Shown one piece after another: positions 34,528-42,608 of a stretch of 64,000 nt of DNA. The notes beneath the pieces are model-generated. The model had not been told where the DNA came from. It saw only the letters and a program-made list of their open reading frames with translations, and did not search any database. Source of the stretch: Pelagimonas sp050633425 (GTDB taxonomy: Bacteria > Pseudomonadota > Alphaproteobacteria > Rhodobacterales > Rhodobacteraceae); assembly GCF_050633425.1 (NCBI RefSeq), contig NZ_JBOEGM010000020.1:310001-374000 (forward strand), given 5' to 3'. Within the stretch, counting starts at the first letter, position 1; each line of letters begins with the position of its first letter. The position numbers were made by a program, and so were the translations under genes.

Positions 34528-35094
34528 TCATTCGGAATGACGCATGAACAGGGGCATGTTTTGCTCGGCCCCTTTGGCCCAATTGATCTGACTATCGTTG
34601 CCAATACCCGCCGCTTGGGCAGAGGCCAGACGGTCTTTGGTATCGCCCGGCGCAGCGCCCGTTTCGATCATAAGCCGAAGCGCCACCATCGCAGATCGCG
34701 CGCCACCATCACCGCATAAAACCACAACTCGCCCGCCGCCTTTAAGGGCGCGACGCGCGCGATCGCTGACTTGTTCCCATGTCTCACCACCGGCGATTTC
34801 AGGCACTTCATCCGAGGAAATTTCGAAATGAACCCAACGAGTTCCATGATCTTGAACGTCCGCCGCCAAGCCGTCGGCTTGGGCCTCTGCCAGCTCATCC
34901 TTGGTGGCGAGTGTTATCACCATTGCCGGCATCCAGCTGGCAAGATGTTCCAAATCCCCATCGTAATCCCCCCCTGCCCCCGGCAAGGTCGATAGCGCCA
35001 ATATGCCTCCGCCAACGGGCAAGGCATGGATGACAATGGGATCACAATGGCGTGGCGGTTTAGAGCCGGTCGGCGCCGAAGGTGTCACAGTCAC
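34528..35094 (-). CDS. Protein-tyrosine-phosphatase-like protein
   Basis: The frame contains LCGDGGARSAMVALRLMIETG, a Cys-x5-Arg phosphatase loop, plus the upstream segments PVGGGILALS and DYDGDLEHLASWMPAMVITL that match small dual-specificity-type phosphatases of Rhodobacterales. The loop reads LC rather than HC, so the usual His before the nucleophile is missing. The start is uncertain: no ATG fits, and a GTG at 35094 behind a G-run (AAAGGGGGG) is chosen; it would overlap ypfJ by 35 bp. Homology appears to start near ALPVGG (about 35030). Confidence 0.65.
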   Translation of the reverse strand: MTVTPSAPTGSKPPRHCDPIVIHALPVGGGILALSTLPGAGGDYDGDLEHLASWMPAMVITLATKDELAEAQADGLAADVQDHGTRWVHFEISSDEVPEIAGGETWEQVSDRARRALKGGGRVVVLCGDGGARSAMVALRLMIETGAAPGDTKDRLASAQAAGIGNDSQINWAKGAEQNMPLFMRHSE

Positions 35095-35902
35095 GCACGT
35101 CCCCCCCTTTGTAACCGCGCGCAAACCAACGCGCCCTTTGCTTAGACGTACCGTGGGTAAAAGTATGCGGCTGCGGCACCCGACCTGCGCGGCGTTGCAG
35201 GTGGTCATCCCCGATTTTGCGCGCCGCATTCAGCGCCTCGTTGAGATCCCCAGGCTCTAACAATCCATCGACATATTTTGCCCAAACGCCAGACAAGCAA
35301 TCGGCTTGCAGCTCCAGCCGCACAGTCAGGGCATTGGCCTGTGCTTGGGTGGCGGTTTGGCGGCGCTTATGAACTTCGCCCAGGATACCCAATTCGTTTT
35401 GAACATGATGCGCCACCTCATGTGCGATGACATAAGCCGCAGCGAAATCTCCTTTGGCCCCAAGGTTTTGCGACAGCGTTGCGAAGAATTCAGTGTCCAG
35501 ATAGGCCTTTTCATCTGCCGGGCAATAAAACGGCCCCGTGGCACCAGATGCCCCCCCACAGGGCGAGGCCGTTTGACCCGCAAACAGCACGAGCACAGGC
35601 GGTTCATAGGGGCGGTTTAGCTGATCGGGAAAGATCTTGGACCAAACCGTTTCAGTGGTGGCCAGAACTTGGGATGAAAACTGCGCGGCGCGCTCATCCT
35701 CGGCCGAGATCTGACGCGGCGTGTTCTGCTGCGAGCCTTCGATCTGTTGCAATAGTCCAGAAACGTCGACACCGGCGAAATAGCCCACCGCGAGAACGAT
35801 CAATAGACCAACGCCGCCGATTTTTGCGCCGCCCCCGCCCGCGCCAGAGCGCTTGCGCCGATCCTCAATATTACGGCTGCCGCGAATACCGCGCAGTTTC
35901 AT
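35060..35902 (-). CDS. ypfJ: Neutral zinc metallopeptidase (YpfJ family)
   Basis: The 280-residue protein begins MKLRGIRGSRNIEDRR, typical of YpfJ, has a Gly-rich stretch and one membrane helix (about 28-44), and a zinc-binding HEVAHHVQ motif near residue 165. The ADCLSGVWAKYVDGLLEPGD segment downstream provides the third ligand region. It is probably an inner-membrane protein with a periplasmic peptidase domain. Its targets are unknown. Confidence 0.9.
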   Translation of the reverse strand: MKLRGIRGSRNIEDRRKRSGAGGGGAKIGGVGLLIVLAVGYFAGVDVSGLLQQIEGSQQNTPRQISAEDERAAQFSSQVLATTETVWSKIFPDQLNRPYEPPVLVLFAGQTASPCGGASGATGPFYCPADEKAYLDTEFFATLSQNLGAKGDFAAAYVIAHEVAHHVQNELGILGEVHKRRQTATQAQANALTVRLELQADCLSGVWAKYVDGLLEPGDLNEALNAARKIGDDHLQRRAGRVPQPHTFTHGTSKQRARWFARGYKGGDVRDCDTFGADRL

Positions 35903-36035
35903 ACCCTGTCCCCCATCAAGTCACGGCAGGAATGATACACATCACAAGCGTTTGGCCTAGCGATTCGTTCACCGGGCAAGCGGGGAAAACAACGGCGTTG
36001 TGGTCACCGCCCTCGCGAAACGTTGGAACTTGATC

Positions 36036-37577
36036 CTAAACAACTTGGCCGGGATGCGCCTCGGCCCAGTCGTCGAGAAAGGCCCGCAGGTCTTCCCGTC
36101 CGGTCTGAAGGATCGTGTTGCGCGGCAAGGCCACACCTTCACGCAAAGCCAAGTTCAAACAGCTCTGATAGTCACGGCCCGCGCGATCGGGGTTGTTTTC
36201 CGAGCCATGGATAATTGTCGACAAAAGCGTGCCGCCATAGCCATTGATATGGCTCAGATCGGGTTTGAGGCTCAGGAAATACTTCATCACATCGGCCAGC
36301 CCCTCCCATCCCGCGATCTGCACCGGGGTCAGCCCTTGGGCATCCGGTTTGTCCCATGGCAGGCCAATATCAATCAATCGTTTCACCTGATCCAGCCGAC
36401 CCGGCAGGTGCAGGATTTCCCGAATAAGATCGCCATAGGCTTCGGGAAGCTTGGCCGGGTCAACAAATTCGCCGTGAGTGTCCTGGCCATCCGCAGCCTT
36501 GGCCAAAAGCGCCTCTTCTCGGCCAAGAGGCGTGTCCGCCCCGCGCGCCTCAATCGCCAAAGCCACGGCAGAATTTCCATGCACACGGGCATAGCCATAG
36601 GCGCTTGCCCCTTTGTAGCGCCGCGACGGATCAGCCCCCGCCGCGAGCAGGAGATCAACCATTTTTGCATCACAGCCCCTCCGCGCCGCTTGATGCAGCG
36701 CAGGCATCACCCAAGGCTGTTCGCCGCCAACCTCAGCATCGTTGAAATCATCCGCCTTGGCCCCATGCGCCAGCAACAGTTCAACCGCGCGGTGATCCTG
36801 AAAATCCATGGCCCGCAGCAGCGCATTGGTGCCTTTGGGGTCAGCCCCTGCCTTGAGCAACATATTCAGGCCGTTATGGTGGCCGAGCTCGGTGGCATGA
36901 TACAGGCTTTCGCCGTCATTTGGATCAGCGCCATGATCCAACAACCATTGGCCCAACACCATGTTATCCGCATGACCAATCGCACCATATAGGGCCGATA
37001 ACAGGTGATCGGCCCCCGGTTCATAGGCAAAGCCATCGTTCACATCGGCCCCATGCGCCAGCAACATGTCTGCAATTGCCAGCATGTCGGTTTTGAGATC
37101 TGGCCACGCGTGAATCCATTTCGAAAAGGCCAAATGGAGGATCGGGCGGCGCGGGCCTAGCTGGGTGGTGGCAAGGGTCGAGTCCGCCGCCAAAGCAGCT
37201 TGCACGGCGGCAGCATCATAGAGCGCGACTTGCAGACCAAAGTGCCCCTCTGCCAAATCAGGTGTGTCACGCAACAGGGTCGAGACAAGTGTGTTTTGAC
37301 CATGAAAGAGTGCGATCTTGAGCCGCTGGATTTTTGCTGCGCGATCAAGGCCTATGGTTTGTGCGGCATGTTTCAAACGCGGCCAGCTGTCAAAGCCTGT
37401 CTCTTGGGCAATGATATGCAGAAAATCGGCCCGTTTGAGCGCGCTCAGATCTGGGCGTGGCGGGTGCTGTTTGACACGCTGGATGGCTTGCGTGTCACCG
37501 GCAACAAAGGCGCGGTGCAAGCGCTTGGCTGCAAAACGCAGCTTGTCCAAGTGCAGATCGGGGTGTGGATTTGTCAT
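36036..37577 (-). CDS. Ankyrin-repeat protein
   Basis: The 513-residue protein has at least six ankyrin-like repeats. Examples are ADVNDGFAYEPGADHLLSAL near residue 175, LLDHGADPNDGESLYHATEL near 215, MLLKAGADPKGTNALLRAMD near 240, LLLAAGADPSRRYKG near 310 and the region near 400-450. There is no signal peptide or membrane helix, so a cytoplasmic protein-binding scaffold is likely. It is divergent from dnaX. The partner is unknown. Confidence 0.85.
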   Translation of the reverse strand: MTNPHPDLHLDKLRFAAKRLHRAFVAGDTQAIQRVKQHPPRPDLSALKRADFLHIIAQETGFDSWPRLKHAAQTIGLDRAAKIQRLKIALFHGQNTLVSTLLRDTPDLAEGHFGLQVALYDAAAVQAALAADSTLATTQLGPRRPILHLAFSKWIHAWPDLKTDMLAIADMLLAHGADVNDGFAYEPGADHLLSALYGAIGHADNMVLGQWLLDHGADPNDGESLYHATELGHHNGLNMLLKAGADPKGTNALLRAMDFQDHRAVELLLAHGAKADDFNDAEVGGEQPWVMPALHQAARRGCDAKMVDLLLAAGADPSRRYKGASAYGYARVHGNSAVALAIEARGADTPLGREEALLAKAADGQDTHGEFVDPAKLPEAYGDLIREILHLPGRLDQVKRLIDIGLPWDKPDAQGLTPVQIAGWEGLADVMKYFLSLKPDLSHINGYGGTLLSTIIHGSENNPDRAGRDYQSCLNLALREGVALPRNTILQTGREDLRAFLDDWAEAHPGQVV

Positions 37578-37627
37578 GATCGGGTTCCTCCGTCATGCCC
37601 GCTGATCCGCTAACCGGGCAGAGAAAC

Positions 37628-37648
37628 CGAATTTTCGGCGAAAATTCG
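37628..37648. promoter_or_regulatory. Symmetric element in the ankyrin/dnaX divergent intergenic region
   Basis: CGAATTTTCG (37628-37637) and CGAAAATTCG (37639-37648) are perfect inverted arms separated by a single G. The site lies 51 bp upstream of the ankyrin start and 166 bp upstream of dnaX. A related string GCGAAAATTCGG occurs at about 7025. A dimeric regulator site is possible. Confidence 0.4.
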
Positions 37649-37813
37649 ACCGGCGATAAACGCCGTGGCAGGTGCTTGTGCTTTCCGCGGATCAGGTGGC
37701 GCCCTGCTAGGGACCTTTGCGCACCCTGCCCCGTCGTTTCGAGAAAATCAAGCGGTAGACGCCCCCGTCTGCAACGCGTAGCTTATGCGCTGACTCTTTG
37801 AGACTGGACCAAC

Positions 37814-39580
37814 ATGACCGACACGCCCGAATATCAGGTTCTTGCCCGCAAATACCGCCCCGAGACCTTTGTTGATCTGGTTGGACAAGACGCCATGGTG
37901 CGTACGCTGCGCAATGCGTTTGAGGCTGATCGCATCGCCCAAGCCTTTGTGATGACGGGCATTCGCGGAACCGGTAAAACCACCACGGCACGGATCATCG
38001 CCAAGGGCATGAACTGTATCGGTGAAGATGGCAACGGCGGCCCAACAACCGACCCTTGCGGCAAATGTGAGCATTGCGTCGCGATTATGGAAGGCCGCCA
38101 TGTCGATGTGATGGAGATGGACGCCGCATCGCGCACCGGTGTGAATGACATCCGAGAAATAATCGACAGCGTACATTATCGGGCGGCGTCGGCGCGCTAC
38201 AAAATCTACATCATCGACGAAGTTCACATGCTATCGACCAGCGCTTTCAACGCGTTGCTCAAAACGCTGGAAGAGCCGCCAGCGCATGTGAAATTCATTT
38301 TTGCCACCACCGAAATTCGCAAAGTTCCCGTAACAGTTCTGTCGCGCTGTCAGCGGTTCGATTTACGTCGCATTGAACCCGAGGTGCAAATCGCATTGCT
38401 GCGAAAAATAGCCCAAGGCGAAGGCGCAGAAATCACCGATGAGGCGCTCGCCCTTATCACCCGCGCCGCCGAAGGCTCGGCGCGGGACGCGACGTCTTTG
38501 CTGGATCAGGCCATATCTCATGGCGCGGGTGAAACCACCGCCGATCAGGTGCGGGCCATGTTGGGGCTGGCGGATCGTGGCCGTGTGATGGACCTATTCG
38601 AACGTATCATGCGCGGCGACGCGGCCGGGGCGCTTGAGGAAATGGCCAGCCAATATGCCGATGGCGCCGACCCGCTGGCTGTTTTGCGCGATTTGGCTGA
38701 GCTGACCCATTGGATTTCCGTGGTCAAAATCACCCCTGATGCCGCGGATGATCCTACGATCTCACCTGATGAGCGCGCCCGTGGGTTGGCCTTTGGCGAC
38801 GGTCTGGGCATGCGGACGCTGAGCCGGTCTTGGCAGATGCTTTTGAAAGCCATCGAAGAGGTGTCGAACGCGCCATCGGCGGTGATGGCGGCGGAAATGG
38901 CAATCATTCGCCTGACCCATGTCGCCGACCTGCCATCGCCCGAAGAATTGATCCGCAAGCTGCAAGACACGCCCATGCCCACCGGTCCTGGCCCTCAAGG
39001 GGGCGCGCAGGGCGGTGGAATGGCGCATCAACGAGGGCCTTCCGCCCATGCGCAAGGCATGCCCGCGCCAACCCATCCCGGCCCGAGTGGCCCGGTTGCC
39101 CATGGCGGCGGTGCCGTCACAGCTTTGGCAACCGATCAAGCGCTGGCAAAATACCCAACCTTCGAACATGTTCTGGAACTGGTCCGGGTGAACCGGGATG
39201 TGAAACTGTTGGTCGAGATCGAAGGCAGTTTACGCCTCGCGGCTTATCAGCCGGGACGGATTGAATTTGCCCCAACCGAAACCGCCGCAGCCGATTTGGC
39301 CGCGCGGATTGGGGGCGCTTTGCAACGCTGGACGGGAAACCGCTGGGTCGTCACGGTCGTCAACGATTGCACAGCCCCTACCATTGTCGAACGGCGTGAC
39401 GCAGCGCGGTTGGCGTTGCATGCACAAGCAGCCGAACACCCGTTGGTACAGGCGGTCATTCAGGCCTTTCCAAAGGCTGAAATTGTCGACGTCCGAACGC
39501 CCGAAGACATCGCCGCTGAAGCGCAGGAAGACGCCCTACCGGAGGTCGAAGATGAATGGGACCCCTTTGAAGAGGACTAA
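37814..39580 (+). CDS. dnaX: DNA polymerase III subunit gamma/tau (DnaX)
   Basis: The 588-residue clamp-loader ATPase has Walker A GIRGTGKTT at 49-57, zinc-module cysteines at 68, 82, 85 and 88, DEVH Walker B at 135-138 and the sensor/arginine-finger region RCQRFDLRRIE near 180. A Pro/Gly/Ala-rich linker (about 390-435) precedes the tau-specific C-terminal domain, which ends in an acidic tail (EVEDEWDPFEED). It loads the sliding clamp and ties the polymerase to the helicase. dnaX-ybaB-recR is a widely conserved order. Confidence 0.96.
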   Translation: MTDTPEYQVLARKYRPETFVDLVGQDAMVRTLRNAFEADRIAQAFVMTGIRGTGKTTTARIIAKGMNCIGEDGNGGPTTDPCGKCEHCVAIMEGRHVDVMEMDAASRTGVNDIREIIDSVHYRAASARYKIYIIDEVHMLSTSAFNALLKTLEEPPAHVKFIFATTEIRKVPVTVLSRCQRFDLRRIEPEVQIALLRKIAQGEGAEITDEALALITRAAEGSARDATSLLDQAISHGAGETTADQVRAMLGLADRGRVMDLFERIMRGDAAGALEEMASQYADGADPLAVLRDLAELTHWISVVKITPDAADDPTISPDERARGLAFGDGLGMRTLSRSWQMLLKAIEEVSNAPSAVMAAEMAIIRLTHVADLPSPEELIRKLQDTPMPTGPGPQGGAQGGGMAHQRGPSAHAQGMPAPTHPGPSGPVAHGGGAVTALATDQALAKYPTFEHVLELVRVNRDVKLLVEIEGSLRLAAYQPGRIEFAPTETAAADLAARIGGALQRWTGNRWVVTVVNDCTAPTIVERRDAARLALHAQAAEHPLVQAVIQAFPKAEIVDVRTPEDIAAEAQEDALPEVEDEWDPFEED

Positions 39581-39734
39581 GGGACCAGTGTCGCCTTCGT
39601 TCCAAACACGGATTTTACAATTTTCAGTGATGAAATCTGCCGCGCGGCTGACTACTTGTGTCCCAAGTTCAGCGTTGCGATAAACGCGGCCAAATTCAGG
39701 GTGGTTTTACCGCCTCACATTCAGGAGATATACA

Positions 39735-40079
39735 ATGCTCAAAGGACTGGGACAGCTTGGCGATATGGCCAAGATGATGAAATCCGCACAAGAAATGCAG
39801 GCCAAGGTCGTGCAAGTACAAGAAGACCTTAACAGCACCATCGTTGTTGGCGAATCCGGTGCCGGTTTGGTCAAGGCACGCGCAACGGCCAAAGGCGAAC
39901 TCACCGGGTTGGAAATTGATCCGTCGATCTTTGTGCCATCGGAAAAAGAAGTGGCCGAGGATCTGATCCTGGCTGCGATCAAGGATGCACAAGCCAAGGC
40001 CAAAGAGCGCGAGCAATCCGAAATGCAAAAGATCACCGAAGAGCTTGGTCTGCCGGCGGATATGAAACTGCCGTTTTAA
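39735..40079 (+). CDS. ybaB: Nucleoid-associated protein YbaB/EbfC
   Basis: The 114-residue protein has the YbaB/EbfC fold: a coiled N-terminal helix (LGDMAKMMKSAQEMQAKVVQ), a central beta sheet (GLVKARATAKGELTGLEIDP) and a C-terminal helix. It binds DNA as a dimer and in this group is co-located with dnaX and recR. AGGAG precedes the ATG. Confidence 0.95.
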   Translation: MLKGLGQLGDMAKMMKSAQEMQAKVVQVQEDLNSTIVVGESGAGLVKARATAKGELTGLEIDPSIFVPSEKEVAEDLILAAIKDAQAKAKEREQSEMQKITEELGLPADMKLPF

Positions 40080-40087
40080 GACGATTA

Positions 40088-40117
40088 TTGGGGCCTGTCG
40101 GTTTGCGATAGCCCCAA
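40088..40117. other. Hairpin between ybaB and recR
   Basis: TTGGGGC (40088-40094) pairs with GCCCCAA (40111-40117), and the interior can add TGTCG/CGATA pairing. No T-run follows, so it is not a clear terminator; it could be a processing or stability element. Confidence 0.4.
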
Positions 40118-40243
40118 CTGCCGCCAGAGATCACGAGCTGGATATCACCGCTCTGATATCACGGGACGGAAATCAAGAGAATGTGGACCTCTGACCAGCG
40201 GAACGCTAGATAGAGGGACATCCTCTGGCTGGCGAACCCCTTT

Positions 40244-40840
40244 ATGTCCCAATCTACCGACAAAATCGAAGAGCTGATCGCCCTGATGGCACGTTTACCC
40301 GGACTTGGGCCGCGTTCTGCCCGCCGGGCTGTTTTGCACCTGATCCGCAAGCGCGGCATTTTGCTCTCACCTTTGGCGGACACCATGCAAGAGGTCGCAG
40401 CCAGCGCGCGCGAATGTCTCAATTGCGGCAATGTCGGCACGTCTGATATTTGTGAAATCTGCGAAGACACCCGCCGCGCCAACGGGATTTTATGCGTTGT
40501 CGAAGATGTTGCCGATCTCTGGGCGATGGAACGCTCTGGTGTTTTTAAGGGGCGCTATCATGTGTTGGGCGGCACACTCTCCGCGTTGGATGGTGTCGGA
40601 CCAGAAGAACTTCGGATTCCGCAGCTCGTCACACGGGTGCAGGCCGAAGAGATTTCTGAGGTCATTTTGGCTCTGAACGCCACCATCGACGGCCAAACAA
40701 CCGTGCATTACATCGCCGATCAGTTGGAAGGACGGGTCGAAATGTCATCGCTGGCGCAAGGCGTGCCAATCGGTGGCGAATTGGACTATCTGGATGACGG
40801 AACGATTACTGCGGCGTTGACGGCACGCAAGAAACTCTAG
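40244..40840 (+). CDS. recR: Recombination protein RecR
   Basis: The 198-residue protein has the N-terminal helix-hairpin-helix (LPGLGPRSARRAVLHLI), a four-Cys zinc finger at 58, 61, 70 and 73, and a Toprim domain with VVEDVADLWAMERSGVFKGR. RecR works with RecO and RecF in gap repair by loading RecA. Length and order are standard. Confidence 0.96.
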   Translation: MSQSTDKIEELIALMARLPGLGPRSARRAVLHLIRKRGILLSPLADTMQEVAASARECLNCGNVGTSDICEICEDTRRANGILCVVEDVADLWAMERSGVFKGRYHVLGGTLSALDGVGPEELRIPQLVTRVQAEEISEVILALNATIDGQTTVHYIADQLEGRVEMSSLAQGVPIGGELDYLDDGTITAALTARKKL

Positions 40841-40950
40841 CCTTTGCCTCGCAGACTTTGGCGCGAACTGAGCCACTGGCGGAGCGTCCATTCCCCCACC
40901 ACATCCTCCCTAAAAGACGCAGTTTACTTGGCACGGGCATCGCTTGGTTT

Positions 40951-40977
40951 GAGGCTCAGCCTCTCCTAGGAAGAGGC
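40951..40977. terminator. Nested hairpins between converging recR and metallo-hydrolase genes
   Basis: GAGGCTCAGCCTC (40951-40963) is a near-continuous palindrome, and GCCTCT...AGAGGC (40959-40977) is an overlapping alternative stem. The elements lie just before the converging gene's stop at 40984. No T-run is visible, so termination is only inferred. Confidence 0.35.
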
Positions 40978-40983
40978 ACACGG

Positions 40984-41793
40984 TTAGAGTTGAATCGGGG
41001 CGATCGGGCCAAGGTCGAGGCGGTGGATGTGCTCTGCTGGCCCTTGGGCGAACAGCTGACGCACCAGAGGATCATGACCGGGGACAATCAATTCCGGTTT
41101 GCTCGCCAGACGATAGAGCGTGTCGAACCCATCCAGCATGTTTTGCAAATCGACAACGATCGGGAATGGTTTGCGCGCCATAAAATTCTCGTAGTAATGC
41201 GCGGCATCTGACGCGAGCACCATCCAGCCTGACTGCGTGCGCACCCTGACCGCTTGCAAGCCTCGCGAATGGCCTCCGATGCAATGCACCGTCACACCCT
41301 CCGCGATTTGGGAGGCACCGTTATGAAAGGTGAGTTTGCCACCATACAACCGCATGATGGCCTCGCAAATATGGCCTGCAGTAAAGGGCATACGCAGGGT
41401 ATCGTGACACATACACGGGCCTGTGGCATAGGCCATTTCCGCCTCTTGCAAATGCAAATGTGCATTGGGAAAAAGGTTCAGCCCGCCAGCGTGATCATAG
41501 TGCAGGTGGGTCACAATGATCTCGGTCACGTCGTCAGGTGTGAGGCCCAAGGGTGCCAAAGCCTCTCCTGGATTCAGGCGAATGGGGCGGTCGCGACGGG
41601 CGGCTTCGGCATCGTCATATCCGGTATCAACAAGGATCACCCGGTCACCGTTTCGCAGCAACCACATGAAATAATCCATCGCATGGGGCGCATCATGATT
41701 GTCGTCGAAAATGAAGCTATCGGCGCGGGTTCGGGCGTTGCGATCAGCATATTTGATCGCGTGGATTTCCCACGTATTCTCAGGCGCGCTCAT
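40984..41793 (-). CDS. Metallo-beta-lactamase-fold hydrolase (AHL-lactonase-like)
   Basis: The 269-residue protein has the zinc-binding motif THLHYDHAGG near residue 94, a following His in GGHSRGLQ and Asp in VLASDAAHYYENF, and a late His in VPGHDP, the set expected for a di-zinc hydrolase. The layout is that of the N-acyl homoserine lactonase-like branch, though many members act on other lactones or thioesters. Its ATG overlaps the stop of the ABM-domain gene. Whether it degrades quorum signals here is not shown. Confidence 0.88.
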   Translation of the reverse strand: MSAPENTWEIHAIKYADRNARTRADSFIFDDNHDAPHAMDYFMWLLRNGDRVILVDTGYDDAEAARRDRPIRLNPGEALAPLGLTPDDVTEIIVTHLHYDHAGGLNLFPNAHLHLQEAEMAYATGPCMCHDTLRMPFTAGHICEAIMRLYGGKLTFHNGASQIAEGVTVHCIGGHSRGLQAVRVRTQSGWMVLASDAAHYYENFMARKPFPIVVDLQNMLDGFDTLYRLASKPELIVPGHDPLVRQLFAQGPAEHIHRLDLGPIAPIQL

Positions 41794-42071
41794 CGGATCA
41801 CCTCATCAAAGAGACGCACCTGTTTGTCGATGACCATGTCTTGAATGGCTGCATCAAACCGTTGGAAATGCGCGCTTTGTAGGTGGTCATCAAAGGCGGC
41901 ACGGTCCGTATAAATCTCATAGAGAAAGACTTCATTGTTATCACAGCAGACATCAAAGAGCTGGCACCCGGCCTCGACCTTGCGCGAGGTTCGGGCGTTA
42001 TCAACCATCAGCGGCAAAAACGCCTCCATGTGCTCCGGGTGAATCTGAAAGGTCACGGTCACGACATACAT
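41790..42071 (-). CDS. Antibiotic biosynthesis monooxygenase (ABM/YgiN-type) domain protein
   Basis: The 93-residue protein MYVVTVTFQIHPEHMEAFLP has the dimeric ferredoxin-like ABM fold, with the EAGCQLFDVC and VFLYEIYTDRAAFDDHLQS segments typical of the family. Members act on quinones, tetracenes or signalling molecules (LsrG-like). The ATG at 42071 is the homology-based start; a longer frame to 42464 is not protein-like as one piece. It overlaps the downstream hydrolase start (ATGA). Confidence 0.85.
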   Translation of the reverse strand: MYVVTVTFQIHPEHMEAFLPLMVDNARTSRKVEAGCQLFDVCCDNNEVFLYEIYTDRAAFDDHLQSAHFQRFDAAIQDMVIDKQVRLFDEVIR

Positions 42072-42217
42072 TGGGCTTTGCTCCGTTTCAGGCGGCCAAA
42101 GAGGCGTTTGATGGCTGGGATTTGAGCCGCGATCAACGCAACATTCAAGCCCAGAAGCACGGCGCCACCGAGGCGAATGAGACCCAGCGGACCAAAGGAA
42201 CCTGCCAACACGTTCAT
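42059..42217 (-). CDS. Possible small membrane protein upstream of the ABM gene
   Basis: A 52-codon frame begins MNVLAGSFGPLGLIRLGGAV and contains one convincing hydrophobic segment (about residues 10-33) followed by a basic tail, like a one-helix membrane peptide. It overlaps the ABM start by 13 bases, and its own ATG overlaps the TGA of a preceding frame at 42214 (ATGA). There is no clear Shine-Dalgarno, so translation would depend on coupling. It is uncertain. Confidence 0.35.
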   Translation of the reverse strand: MNVLAGSFGPLGLIRLGGAVLLGLNVALIAAQIPAIKRLFGRLKRSKAQCMS

Positions 42218-42608
42218 GAAATAGGGTCGCGGACTTGGGTCTTGGACAGGGCGACCGGCGTTTCGTCACCGTCAGGCTGGGGTGACACATACGCCACCCC
42301 GTTCGACCCGAAGACGCCCCGCTTGAGTTGATCCCGTTTACCGAAATCCGCAGATGTTTTTCCATCTTGACCATGATCATGGGGGTGATCGTGTTGGCAC
42401 CTTCTCTGGCAGCCCAGAGAACGGCGGTTGTGGTGTTGTCGCAGCGACTGCACCTTGCGGACATTCGAACATCATGGGGAGTCTTTCCAGATCGGCACGC
42501 TTTTTATTGCATTTATTTACGTATACATTAAACGATGCATTGCCAACTATTTACTGCACAACCCACGGAAGCATGTCACCAATGGACATGCGATAAGGAC
42601 AGGCTGAC
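42218..42608. other. Stretch without a confident gene before the 42.6 kb operon
   Basis: The minus strand holds a 79-codon frame ending at 42214 (His-rich, GTG start) and another frame with TAVLWAAREG, which resembles the core of an ankyrin helix. The two frames are offset, so this could be a decayed gene. The plus strand from about 42480 is A+T rich and should hold the promoter of the downstream operon. It contains GTATAC (42521-42526) inside an outer TGCAT/ATGCA inverted pair, a possible GntR operator. Confidence 0.45.

Noticed and set aside
41790..42464. The full 224-codon frame as one ABM protein
   Set aside because: The ABM fold is complete in the last 93 residues and the first 130 are not protein-like; ATG at 42071 was used instead.
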